64,000 nt of DNA from Jannaschia pagri. GTDB lineage: Bacteria > Pseudomonadota > Alphaproteobacteria > Rhodobacterales > Rhodobacteraceae. The position numbers and the translations under genes were made by a program. This document shows positions 1 through 8,611 of this stretch, piece after piece. The stretch covers positions 21,329 to 85,328 of the forward strand of contig NZ_BPFH01000009.1 of NCBI RefSeq assembly GCF_019655435.1, in the 5' to 3' direction. The notes beneath the pieces were generated by a model, which did not search any database, had not been told where the DNA came from, and worked only from the letters and a program-made list of their open reading frames with translations. Position 1 is the stretch's first letter, and every line of letters begins with the position of its first letter.

Positions 1-767
1 ATGACAACGTCACCCGCGTCACGCACGATCGCCAACTCTCCACCGATCATCGTGTCGTTGCCGAAACCTCCGTCCAAGATGGCGCGGGCATCCAGCGACC
101 CGTCGAGCCAATCGTCCCCTCGGTTGCCCTGCAGTTGTGTTGGCACGTCGAGCGGCCCCCGGGCCACAAGCACGTCGTTGCCCTCGGTTCCCTTGACGGT
201 GCTTCGGCCTTCGCTGGACGCACGGAAGACGTCGCCCATATCAAACTCGCCACCGAACCGACGGGCCGCAAGCGTATCAATCTCTTCGCCAGGTCCAAAG
301 CCAGTGCCCGCATCCGCCGGCCGCCGATCTGTAACAGCGTCCAGCAGCCGTTGAACGGTCTGCACGTCCGCGGACGGCGCGCGTGCAAGGGGCAAGGGTG
401 AGATCGGGATCAACACCCGCTCGTCTGTTCCGGCAATGTCCACCTCAAGAACGGTATAGCCCCGTCCATCAACCTCGTAAGTCATGGCGCGCACTGTGGT
501 CGAAGGCTCTTCTGGGCTGAGCGACAAGCGAAGCCGGTCGTCACCGTCGCCGTCTAAGTCCACAAGAACCTGCTCGCCCTTGGTCACGATTGCCGTTCCG
601 GGCTCGGCCAGCGGATCTGTATCGAACACGTAGCGCAAAAGCCCAAAATCAGGGGTCCGCGGCACCAGAAGACTTGCAGCGGCCGATGTCGCGACCCGCC
701 CCGCCCCATCGAATGTCACGACAAAGCCCGTCAGTGCATACCGGGAGGGATCAAAGGCAAAAGACAT
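1..767 (-). CDS. RTX-type (hemolysin-like calcium-binding repeat) protein, 5' part only
   Basis: Open from an ATG at 767 to the window edge, 255 codons without a stop, so the C-terminus lies outside. A strong GGAGG lies 8 nt before the ATG. The first ~200 residues have no motif I recognise. From about residue 205 glycine/aspartate-rich nonapeptide-like repeats begin (GNRGDDWLDG, GGFGNDTMIGG), the calcium-binding RTX pattern of proteins exported by type I secretion. There is no N-terminal signal peptide, as expected for that route. Substrate or activity cannot be told from this part. It is host backbone next to tRNA-Thr; high GC matches the 37-49 kb region. The TolC-like protein at 38243 is a possible outer-membrane partner, but that is inference only. 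Confidence 0.8.
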   Translation of the reverse strand, partial: MSFAFDPSRYALTGFVVTFDGAGRVATSAAASLLVPRTPDFGLLRYVFDTDPLAEPGTAIVTKGEQVLVDLDGDGDDRLRLSLSPEEPSTTVRAMTYEVDGRGYTVLEVDIAGTDERVLIPISPLPLARAPSADVQTVQRLLDAVTDRRPADAGTGFGPGEEIDTLAARRFGGEFDMGDVFRASSEGRSTVKGTEGNDVLVARGPLDVPTQLQGNRGDDWLDGSLDARAILDGGFGNDTMIGGELAIVRDAGDVV

Positions 768-899
768 AAACAAGACCTCCGAGAACAATGGCGTCGCGGC
801 GACATCATGCGCCACAAGCCCGATCAATTGCAAAGATGCCGGAGGTCACATCACAGGGGTTGCACCCGCCCGCAGGAGGCAGTAATCGCCCCGCACGGC

Positions 900-952
<53 letters not shown>

Positions 953-974
<22 letters not shown>

Positions 975-2512
975 TCTTTCATTTCGATCCCCGAAAACAC
1001 CCCTAAAGCCTTGAAAGGTAAAGACAGATTTGGTGTTCTAGTTCCTTTGATCCGGCAATAGTTTAATCGGCCTGAAAAAGTCAGTTTTATCACTGTTCTG
1101 CGTAGATTTATGTCGCCTGTTTCCCAGAGTTTCCAAGGGCTTGATATGAACCGAAGAGAGAGTTCTAGTAATTCCTCAAACCTACCTTGGTTCGGACGAT
1201 GATTTGCGGCGATTTCGGCAAATCCAGCCTTGGCGCGTTCAAGCTCGCTGATCTTTTTCTCGTAGGCAGAGATGACCCGTGCGTTGGTTGTGCCGACGAT
1301 CCGGTCGAGTAAAGACTCGATCTGCTTGTCAGCATCCGCGATCTGGCGTTTGGCCGCCTTGATTTTGTCTTGTGCTTGCGCGATCCGCGCATCCCACGCG
1401 TCAGAGAACATCTTGGTAACAAGCGCCAAGAGCGGTTTGGTTGGCTCCAAGGTCTTGATCAGGTCTCCAACTTCGCCTTCCAACTTGTCGCGAGGGATGG
1501 ACTTGCCGTAGCTATCGCAGCCCTTTGTTTGGCACAGGTAGTATGCGTATCGCTTGTACTTTCCTTTGGGCCAAGACGACCTGAGCGGCGCTCCGCACCC
1601 ATCGCAGCAAACGAATCCACGTAAGGCGAAGTCTTCCCCGATGTTCTTGCGCTTTGGCGCATAGGTCGCTTCTGCACGCCTTTGCTGGACCTTCTCAAAC
1701 GTATCGACAGAGATCAGAGGTTGGTGATGACCTTTGAGCCAGTGCAAGCCATATCGCTCACTACAAATATGCCCTGTGTAAATGGGCTGCGTTAGGACAT
1801 CGACGGCGCGCTTCTGCGTAACCACGCCGTGTTTGTTCCGGGGAAATTCAGGATGGCTTTGTAGGAAACGGGCGACATCCGCCTGAGAATGAAATCGCCC
1901 ACAGGCAAATCCCTCAAACGCTTCCATGATGATTTCATCGAGTGGCGGGTTCGGAATGAGAAGTTTCCCATGCCCTCTGACAGTCTGATAGCGGTAGCCG
2001 ACAGGTGGGTTGTGAATCCAATACCCGTTCTGCATCCGGGCTTTCATTTTCTGGGCAACTTGACGACCATTCTGCTTGCGCTCAAGCGCGCCTTGCGCAG
2101 CCATGATGGTTTCGATGAACTCACCCTCAGGCGTGTCTTCAAACTTGAAGTTCAAACATTCGATGGTCGCACCGCGCGTGCGAAACGCTTCACGTAGGTC
2201 GAGGTGGAACCTCGTATCGCGCGCAAAGCGTTTGAGATCATCAAAGATGACAACAAAGCTCGTATCTGGCTGCGCATCCAAGAAGGACAATAGCGCGACC
2301 ATGCCGGGGCGCTTCATGAAGTCCCCACCACCCGAGATCGTGTCAGGGAATACTGCGGCGACGTCATACCCTTTGGATAGGGCATATTCCCGACATCGGG
2401 TTTCTTGCGACTTTAGACCATGGCCTTCGGTTTCTTGCGCGATGGAGGACACGCGCGCGTAGATGACGGCCCTTTGCTGTGCGGTTTGAATCCTGAGTGA
2501 GTGATCCTGCAT
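953..2512 (-). CDS. Large serine recombinase (site-specific integrase)
   Basis: 519 aa. The N-terminal resolvase domain has the catalytic serine in YARVSS (about S22) and the arginine-bearing segment DDLKRFARD near residue 92. A recombinase domain follows (PPVGYRY, ~170), then a zinc ribbon (CCDGCG ... CQTKGC, ~300-335) and a coiled coil (~370-440). This is the architecture of phage and ICE large serine integrases, which join attP and attB through a serine-phosphate intermediate. The start at 2512 has a strong AAGGAGGT. The last ~8 codons and the TGA are the reverse complement of the tRNA-Thr 3' end, so the gene reads into its own attachment site. That is common for tyrosine integrases and less usual for a serine enzyme. 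It is the likely integrase of island A. Confidence 0.92.
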
Positions 2513-2525
2513 ACGACCTCCTTTG

Positions 2526-2807
2526 CTATTGGTTTTTCTGGTGATGGTGAGAGCCTACCATATCCGCGACTCGTTGCGGGATATTGGGTTGCTCTTGTCC
2601 ACAAGGTTTGGACGGAGACCTAACCTCAAACCCCAGATCGACAAAGAACGTCACGATGGACCAAAGCGTTTCAATCAACGCGCGCTTGTCAGCATCAGAG
2701 ATATCATCATCCTCAAGGTAGGGAAGATAAGCATCCCAATCGATTGACAGGCTGGGTGGTCTCGACTGATCCTTGTGGTGTGCTGTGTCGTTGAAATCTG
2801 AGGTCAT
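2526..2807 (-). CDS. Small acidic protein upstream of the serine recombinase, function unknown
   Basis: 93 aa, ATG at 2807 preceded by AAAGGA. Its stop is 13 nt before the recombinase start, so the two are probably cotranscribed. The acidic N-terminal half (DWDAYLPYLEDDDISDADK) is followed by a helix IETLWSIVTFFVDLGFEV. No enzyme motif is visible. A short protein beside a serine integrase could be an accessory or directionality factor, but only the position suggests it. I do not recognise a named family with certainty. Confidence 0.6.
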   Translation of the reverse strand: MTSDFNDTAHHKDQSRPPSLSIDWDAYLPYLEDDDISDADKRALIETLWSIVTFFVDLGFEVRSPSKPCGQEQPNIPQRVADMVGSHHHQKNQ

Positions 2808-2874
2808 ATCGCGTCCTTTCTGTCTGGCCTGCCAAACGATTATTTTTAGTGTTAAGCTCCTTTTCTCTCACACC

Positions 2875-2884
2875 CTCACGTGAG
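2875..2884. promoter_or_regulatory. Palindrome CTCACGTGAG in a divergent intergenic region
   Basis: The 220-bp gap between two divergent genes (2807 leftward, 3028 rightward) contains this perfect 10-bp palindrome in AT-rich sequence. It is a possible operator for either promoter. No -35/-10 pair stands out clearly and I see no other gene in the gap. Confidence 0.3.
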
Positions 2885-3027
2885 AACAAAAAGGGAACAT
2901 ACTGCCATTATTGGTCTGAATTGGCAAGAAAATTTTCAGGCCTATAGGCAGTGGTTTTGCGATAAACCTATGTCAGATCAGCCATGAAAGCTGGGGGTAA
3001 TGAGGCGGTTAAGGCGGGTGAATACAC

Positions 3028-3807
3028 ATGCATGATATGAGCATCGAAGACCGCAAGCAGCTCTATCGCGCTTTGCGCGCTGTGGCTGATTTATCCAACA
3101 TTCATATTGAGGTGTTGATCATTCGGGCGGTTGGTCAAGACATCGTTTTTGGGACGGACTACATCTCCAACTTCAGGCGTGGCAACATCGCACAAGCACG
3201 CGCCCGCAAAATCCACTCATGGCTGTCTCAGAACCACTGGGCAGATGTGCATGAGGTTGTGCCAGACCTGTTTCCAGCCCCTGAAGCTGGCCCATGGAAG
3301 CGTCTGATAGAAGAGCGGGCGCAGGCAACAGGACTTAAAATCCAACGTCTGGATCAGTTCGGGATCGTTCAACGCGTTCGTGACAGCGCGGAGGAGATAA
3401 CCAGCCTACAACTCGGCACACCGTTTTGTTTTGAGATTGACGCGCCAAGGTCTGGATCGGCAATCATGTTCCAAGAGCACAAAGGCTATTGGTATCCTTT
3501 GCCGCTATCGAAAGATGGTACAGGATTACGCTGCATGGTTGGTGCAGGCATCAATGTTGTGCCGCACTCAGGGGATAGCAAGCCAATCTCTCTAACGGAG
3601 AACGATGACACCGGGCGTCATCAGTTTGTTTGCTTGGTGATTGATGAGGAGATCAAGCTTGCTTCCCTTAAAACGATTGAGAAAGCAGTTCCCCAGCTAG
3701 GTGGGCCTATCGCTCCCGCATTGCTGAACAGCCTTGCAAGCGAGATTAAGTCCCGTTCTTTAGAACGCTTCGCGCTGTTCCGCGTGGCGGTCAGGTTTGT
3801 GGCGTAG
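3028..3807 (+). CDS. Conserved-looking protein of unknown function
   Basis: 259 aa. The first ~75 residues are helical and basic (DYISNFRRGNIAQARARKIHSWL), possibly a helix-turn-helix-like DNA-binding part. The rest is mixed alpha/beta and includes a repeated (Y/L)PLPLSKDG type of turn. No signal peptide, membrane segment or catalytic motif. Two in-frame ATGs lie close together (3028 and 3037); I kept the first. The last 17 bp overlap the 3' end of the convergent metallopeptidase gene, so the two genes form a tail-to-tail pair within island A. Function not recognised. Confidence 0.6.
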   Translation: MHDMSIEDRKQLYRALRAVADLSNIHIEVLIIRAVGQDIVFGTDYISNFRRGNIAQARARKIHSWLSQNHWADVHEVVPDLFPAPEAGPWKRLIEERAQATGLKIQRLDQFGIVQRVRDSAEEITSLQLGTPFCFEIDAPRSGSAIMFQEHKGYWYPLPLSKDGTGLRCMVGAGINVVPHSGDSKPISLTENDDTGRHQFVCLVIDEEIKLASLKTIEKAVPQLGGPIAPALLNSLASEIKSRSLERFALFRVAVRFVA

Positions 3808-4777
3808 GTGCCCATGGGATCGGTTGGTTGAGCGCAGCCATGATCAGGTTGTTGTGATCAATGAGGCGAACGAGTTCCTGTGCGCCGGGTGTTTGCAACC
3901 GAGAGAACCGCGCCGTCTGGTTGTTGGCGATGATATCCAGATCATGAAAGAACGCTTCATCGTTGCCAAGGTCATCAAGCGATGACACTTCGCTTTGTGC
4001 GATGATGTGGCGAGCGGTTTCCAAACACGGTTTAGTAACTTGCTCAAAATACGCATTTAGCTCGCTTTGATCCGGGATATCGGCTGGGTTGAGCGATCCG
4101 CGCCCATGTTCCCGAGCTTCCATCATGGCCGGGGTTAGAGGCAACTGATGGACATATCCCAAAAGCTGGAACAGGCGCGTTGCGGCTTGTGGATGGCTTC
4201 GAGGATTACCTTTGCGGTCCAGATCAGCACGCTCGATGAGAACAGTCATCGCGACCATCGCCGCAACGCGTTTCCTCAGAATACCCCATTCGCCAGTGCT
4301 GTATTGCTCAACCATCAACGCAATGGCGTTGTGGTCAGCCTGCATCTCTAGACAAAACGGCAGAGCGGCCAAGGTAGCAGCCGGAAGGTCACCGAAGGCT
4401 TGTGGCATCTGTGGACGGCTAACCAACCCAAAGGACGGAGGATGTCCCTCGGAAATTCGAGCGGTCCCCATGAGGGTGAAGTGGCCCAGTTCGGCGTGCT
4501 GTGTTTCGTGGAGAAGGAGCCAGACCAGAGAGTTACGAACCATCACGTCGGCGTCGATACCTTCGAAACCGTCAAGTCGTTCCCAAAGCTCTGTGATCTG
4601 TTCTGCGACGGCGGTGCTGGCATCGATGTGCAGAACGTTGCCCTTGATACTTGCTGTTGCCCAAAAGGTCGCATCGTCAACGTCAGTCGCGTCAACAGCA
4701 ATACCAAACGGCTCTTCCATGACAAACTCATAGTGCGCGAGAGCGTTGCCAAGAAGTGACGCTGTGGATTGAATCAT
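3791..4777 (-). CDS. Putative zinc metallopeptidase (HExxH) of unknown target
   Basis: 328 aa. The motif LLHETQHAELGH (HExxH) sits near residue 88, with a possible third ligand downstream in LEMQADHNAIAL (about residue 143). That is the layout of M48-like gluzincins, where the motif binds zinc and activates water. No signal peptide or membrane segment, so probably cytoplasmic. The start at 4777 has no good ribosome binding site but is supported by a second, truncated copy of the first codons at 7507-7554. It lies beside the toxin-like gene at 4918, read the opposite way. A processing or regulatory protease for that module is possible but not shown. Confidence 0.65.
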   Translation of the reverse strand: MIQSTASLLGNALAHYEFVMEEPFGIAVDATDVDDATFWATASIKGNVLHIDASTAVAEQITELWERLDGFEGIDADVMVRNSLVWLLLHETQHAELGHFTLMGTARISEGHPPSFGLVSRPQMPQAFGDLPAATLAALPFCLEMQADHNAIALMVEQYSTGEWGILRKRVAAMVAMTVLIERADLDRKGNPRSHPQAATRLFQLLGYVHQLPLTPAMMEAREHGRGSLNPADIPDQSELNAYFEQVTKPCLETARHIIAQSEVSSLDDLGNDEAFFHDLDIIANNQTARFSRLQTPGAQELVRLIDHNNLIMAALNQPIPWAPTPQT

Positions 4778-4917
4778 GGAACAGTTATAACTAACCCGGT
4801 CAGCTTGAGCGTAGAACAGAGACAGAATGTGCCGGTATTACATTCGTCAGGGGGCAAGAAGCCAGTGACCTCTTCACTTTCGTCACTAGAAAATACCTCT
4901 TCTATTCTGGAGGAAAT

Positions 4918-6993
4918 ATGACCAATCAGGTTTGGACTGAAGAAAAGAAAGCTTATCTGACCCACTCACTACTCTGCATACTCCTCGCTACCATAGCTGT
5001 CGCCGCTTCAGCTGCAATCATGCGTCTTCTTTCAAATTTTCCGCTCCTCTTTTATCTAGCTGGATTTTTTGGATTTGTTGTTACAGCATTAATGATTTTT
5101 GGGTCCTTTGCGTTTTGGATATCATATTACAAGGACGAAAACTTCAACCCAGAAGACCTACCAAGCCGCTTTCTCATAGATTGTTGTTTAAGCTACAAAT
5201 ATGGCTTGGCCTGCAATCTCACAGGACCTAAACACCTCAAATCAGCGCAAAAATACTATCGGCGCTCCCTTAGAGGTAGTCACCCCAACGCCAGGTTTTT
5301 CTCGAGATGGATAGAGGAAGGTAAGAGCTTCTTTCAAATGGATATCAATCAGGCCAACGGACCAGAAGATCAAATCCAGCTCTCTGATAGTTGGCGTGAT
5401 GATGATGGAACACTCTCAGAAGCAGCCTACAGAACCATAGTCATCGCCTCTGAATATGCGGCACAGGCAAAGAAACAGAACGCTGACAGCGCCCCGCAGA
5501 AATTATGGCATGAGATTAGAACCTATGCCGATGCAGAAGTTCTGGGATATACGGCAAGCCGCTTAGAGCGCTCAATCTCTAGAGTGGGCATATTGCACAA
5601 CAATTTGAACGAAAACGGTGTCCCACTACCACAGCGATATGTTCAAAACACTGCTCCGCTACCTAGTGGATGGCACGGTCTGGACTTCGTTGAAGTGAAG
5701 GATGGAGCATTCTTTGTCGTTGGAGAGACAGCAGAACATGTCCCTCCGTTGCTGATCGCAGAAGATTTAGATGTTGCTCTGTATCTGACATATCTTGCTC
5801 ACTCTTCGCCCATTGCCCCGACCTTTTCTCTTGAGGGAACGGGAGCCGATGTAGTTCATCTCAATCTAAAAGTATTTGATCCGCCATGGTTGGCAGCAAC
5901 CAATTTTGGGCAAAGCATGTTCTTTGCGGATTGGCTAATGAAGGGGCTAACAATGGGCAGTGTTCCGTCCGTTTTAGAACCTCATAAAAGTAGTGCCATG
6001 GACAACAGTTGGCAGCAGCCACCATTGTTTGATGAGCTTGCAAGAAAGGTGGGTGTTCAACAGGCCGGTCTTCAAAATCGCGGTGCCATTGTAGCAATGG
6101 AAACGCCTCTGGATGTTGCGCAAAATGGTGATGTTATACAGTTGCGCCCACATCCGTCTGTCTGGATTGATAGCAGCATGTATCGTGATCTTGCCGATGG
6201 AACTCGTGAACATTTTAGGCGCAATGATCCCGAGACGCTGGCAGGAATGCAGGCTCAGACCTTTCATCAGAATTACTACGAAGTTTCAAGAATGTATCCT
6301 GTGTTTGAGCGGGTGAGGTTGCTTGCTGGCCTGATGGCGGCAGTAAATTATGCCCATCATGCAGGGGTAAAACTCAGCGCTTCTGAGCAAGCACGCCTGA
6401 AAAGAACTATAGGACCGTTGAAGCGGACTGTTGCGCAAGAGGAGTTAGTGTCAAGACCCTTTCATGAAGGTGGATGCTTCTGCACGGGAGGGGTGGAGAT
6501 ACAAGCTACCGCTAAGGTGAAATCGACACAGAAAACACTGTTCACAAAAGGCGTTGGAGGATCTGGAGGAGAAAGTACTAGAACAATCTTTGACGACGAA
6601 AAGGGTGCGCCGTCAGTCAAAAAAGACTTCAACTGGGAGTCCATAAGACCCGAATGGACGACGTGGGCTCACTATCCGCAAGAGACTGTCGATGGCAAGG
6701 TCTACGCTAAGCTTGCCGGTCGGTACTACACTCACCATGCTGTGCAAGGCATGAACCTGCCAGCCTTTGGCTTTTATGCGGGTGATCCAGCGGTAGCCAA
6801 TGAGAACTATGTGGGTGTAAAAAAGAACATCGAGACTGGCCATAGTATATCGCCTCGTTTTGTTGAAAATTGTATCCGAAATGGATCGTCAGAATTGCAG
6901 CCAAATAATAGATACAAATTCAAAGATGGAAATGTTAGAGTTATAACAGATTTCAGTAAAAAATTTGTTATTTCAGTTGGCTATGGGAAATGA
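4918..6993 (+). CDS. Membrane-anchored polymorphic-toxin-like protein with C-terminal toxin tip
   Basis: 691 aa; ATG at 4918 after GGAGG. Two transmembrane segments lie near the N-terminus (about 15-37 and 42-65), then a helical region with a Sel1/TPR-like stretch (YKYGLACNL ... AQKYYRRSLRG, ~95-120) and a long middle without a known domain. The last ~50 residues (SISPRFVENCIRNG, NNRYKFKDG, FVISVGYGK) look like a small beta-rich nuclease-type tip of the kind found on polymorphic toxins. Two observations support a swappable toxin end: a small gene overlaps the stop by 4 bp, and a homologous tip without its body lies at 7316-7504. No secretion system is encoded nearby. Base composition is clearly AT-richer than the backbone. 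Toxicity is inference. Confidence 0.6.
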   Translation: MTNQVWTEEKKAYLTHSLLCILLATIAVAASAAIMRLLSNFPLLFYLAGFFGFVVTALMIFGSFAFWISYYKDENFNPEDLPSRFLIDCCLSYKYGLACNLTGPKHLKSAQKYYRRSLRGSHPNARFFSRWIEEGKSFFQMDINQANGPEDQIQLSDSWRDDDGTLSEAAYRTIVIASEYAAQAKKQNADSAPQKLWHEIRTYADAEVLGYTASRLERSISRVGILHNNLNENGVPLPQRYVQNTAPLPSGWHGLDFVEVKDGAFFVVGETAEHVPPLLIAEDLDVALYLTYLAHSSPIAPTFSLEGTGADVVHLNLKVFDPPWLAATNFGQSMFFADWLMKGLTMGSVPSVLEPHKSSAMDNSWQQPPLFDELARKVGVQQAGLQNRGAIVAMETPLDVAQNGDVIQLRPHPSVWIDSSMYRDLADGTREHFRRNDPETLAGMQAQTFHQNYYEVSRMYPVFERVRLLAGLMAAVNYAHHAGVKLSASEQARLKRTIGPLKRTVAQEELVSRPFHEGGCFCTGGVEIQATAKVKSTQKTLFTKGVGGSGGESTRTIFDDEKGAPSVKKDFNWESIRPEWTTWAHYPQETVDGKVYAKLAGRYYTHHAVQGMNLPAFGFYAGDPAVANENYVGVKKNIETGHSISPRFVENCIRNGSSELQPNNRYKFKDGNVRVITDFSKKFVISVGYGK

Positions 6994-7310
6994 GCGCGTA
7001 CATTGATGATGTAAAAGAAATTATAGAGGCTATTGAAGAGGTGCGAAAAAAAGGACCTCTTGACGGCAAGCTATCCCTTCGCTTGGCTATAAATATTAAA
7101 CTAACTGCGGAAGATATTTTGTGCGTTGGAGAAAAGGATTTCCGAGAATTTTTAGCTGACAAAGGCCAGAAAATAATTAGATTAGTGGGAGATGGTGATT
7201 TTTATCCTATCAATCCTGCTCCTAATATGTACTTAGTCGAGCGGATAATCGATAAAGTATATGAGCGTCTTCAACTCGAATTGGTCCCAGAGTCAACTGC
7301 GAATTCTTAG
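6990..7310 (+). CDS. Putative immunity protein for the toxin-like gene
   Basis: 106 aa. Its ATG overlaps the upstream TGA in an ATGA junction, implying translational coupling. The sequence is small and largely helical (IDDVKEIIEAIEEVRKK ... VERIIDKVYERLQLEL) with no signal peptide, like many cytoplasmic immunity proteins. The call rests on position, size and the toxin-like end of its partner; I do not recognise the family. Composition is AT-rich, like its partner. Confidence 0.5.
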   Translation: MSAYIDDVKEIIEAIEEVRKKGPLDGKLSLRLAINIKLTAEDILCVGEKDFREFLADKGQKIIRLVGDGDFYPINPAPNMYLVERIIDKVYERLQLELVPESTANS

Positions 7311-7315
7311 CATAG

Positions 7316-7504
7316 TCATCACCTGCACGCACCTTGCAAGGAAATGGGTCAAGCGTACCTCCAAGATGTTTAGAGAATTGTATTTGTAGTGGTGTCAAAA
7401 AATATTGGAGGGAAAATAAAAGGTATAAGTTCCTTGATGGTAGCGGTATTGTTACAACCGATGAAACTACGAGAGTTGTAATATTAGTCGGTTATAGAAA
7501 ATGA
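7316..7504 (+). pseudogene. Orphan toxin C-terminal tip, no start and no body
   Basis: This 62-codon frame follows directly on an in-frame TAG at 7313-7315 and ends in TGA at 7502-7504. Its translation aligns over its whole length with the tip of the 4918-6993 protein: PPRCLENCI against SPRFVENCI, NKRYKFLDG against NNRYKFKDG, VVILVGYRK against FVISVGYGK. It has no ribosome binding site or plausible start codon. After its stop an ATGAGC resembles the start of the immunity gene at 6990, but that frame breaks off almost at once. This is the pattern of displaced 'orphan' C-terminal cassettes beside polymorphic toxins. Confidence 0.7.
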
Positions 7505-7506
7505 GC

Positions 7507-7554
7507 TCATTGCCCCAGAGCATTACCAAGAAGTGACGCGGTGGATTGGGTCAT
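7507..7554 (-). pseudogene. Truncated copy of the 5' end of the metallopeptidase gene
   Basis: Encodes MTQSTASLLGNALGQ and stops; the gene at 3791-4777 begins MIQSTASLLGNALAH. At DNA level 7518-7554 matches 4741-4777 at 32 of 37 positions, same orientation. The toxin/immunity/orphan-tip block (4778-7517) is thus flanked by direct copies of the metallopeptidase start, as if a block arrived by recombination or duplication at this gene end. Confidence 0.75.
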
Positions 7555-8072
7555 GGGTGAAGCAGACTTACAGAGTTTTGGCGTAGGAGGTGTCTTTGTG
7601 ATGATCGCAAGATGTGCGTGGTAGTACCACGCTTTCTTGGCAAGGGGACCCGCTGCGCGCCCCCGTTGCATCCCCCCGGCTTGTCGGCTGAGATCGGGAT
7701 TGACCCTAACCCCAACCGAGAGACCGTATCGCCGGTCAAACACTCGCAGGGCTTGGAGATATGCCTCTCCACCTGCACCGAACCATGCATAAACGATTGG
7801 CCGTTTAATCGCCATTCGGGGGGAGCTTCCATGCTCCCCCAAAACCCCTATGGCGCAGCGGGTTCGTCCGCTGGACCACGATCAAAAAGAACTAGGGCTG
7901 CCGCCCCCGCGCAGATCAAAGAGTGGGTCCTCACCATGCTCGCTTCCTGATGTGCAGCTGCGCGTGGCTCCGGTCCCAGGCATTCGCCTGTCTTTGATCC
8001 TTGCACCCCCACTCCTCGGCGGAGGCCAGACGGTTGCATGCGCAACACGTCAGTTCAAAGAGGAGAAGACAG
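7555..8072. other. Non-coding stretch upstream of ardA, with one strong hairpin
   Basis: No convincing gene in ~520 bp. The frames that stay open here lack ribosome binding sites and recognisable protein character. A perfect hairpin with 8-bp arms lies at 7819-7840. The remainder may hold the promoter of ardA. Confidence 0.45.
7819..7840. terminator. Hairpin GGGGGAGC/GCTCCCCC
   Basis: Two perfect 8-bp arms with a 6-nt loop, followed on the + strand by an A-rich rather than T-rich stretch. It could be a weak terminator or a structured leader element before ardA. Confidence 0.35.
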
Positions 8073-8582
8073 ATGACACAGCTATTCGCACAACCCTATG
8101 ACATCACCGCAAACGGGTTCTTCTTTGGTTCAGCTGAGGAATACACCGAAAAGGTCGCCCAGAACCGAAACGCGTATGGTGATGACCCTGTCGAAGGGTA
8201 TGAAATTCAGTTCATCGACGGTGAAGCAATTGACTGTGCGCTCGCAAAGGCATGGGAAGTTAACCAAGCTAGTCTAGGTGCGTTTTTCGATGCCGTGGAT
8301 GCGTGGGACGATCACGACAAGCGTGTGTTCATCATCGCTGTTGGAGAGGCCGGGTACACATTCGATCCCGAGACCGTTGCACCAGATGATTTTGATGTAG
8401 ACATACACTATGTCGAGAGCATGCGCGAGCTTGCCGAGCAGTTTGTTGATGAAGGCTTGTTCGGTGACATCCCCGAACACCTTGCCAACTACATCGATCT
8501 AGACGCTATCGCGCGTGATCTGGCCTTTGACTACACAGAGACATATGTTGCCAGTGAGAGCCTGATTTATCGTGCAGTGTAA
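8073..8582 (+). CDS. ardA: ArdA-like antirestriction protein
   Basis: 169 aa, start at 8073 after AGGAG with good spacing. The protein is strongly acidic (DAVDAWDDHDKR, DDFDVDIHYVE) and has an ArdA-like C-terminal half: MRELAEQFVDEGLFGDIPEHLANYID followed by DLDAIARDLAFDY. ArdA proteins are DNA-mimicking dimers that occupy type I restriction enzymes and protect incoming mobile DNA. That fits a mobilisable element. It lies among defence genes, so the island carries both attack and counter-restriction functions. Similarity is by recognition, not alignment. Confidence 0.72.
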   Translation: MTQLFAQPYDITANGFFFGSAEEYTEKVAQNRNAYGDDPVEGYEIQFIDGEAIDCALAKAWEVNQASLGAFFDAVDAWDDHDKRVFIIAVGEAGYTFDPETVAPDDFDVDIHYVESMRELAEQFVDEGLFGDIPEHLANYIDLDAIARDLAFDYTETYVASESLIYRAV

Positions 8583-8611
8583 GGCTTTGAGCAAAAGAAT
8601 AGGAGACTTTA

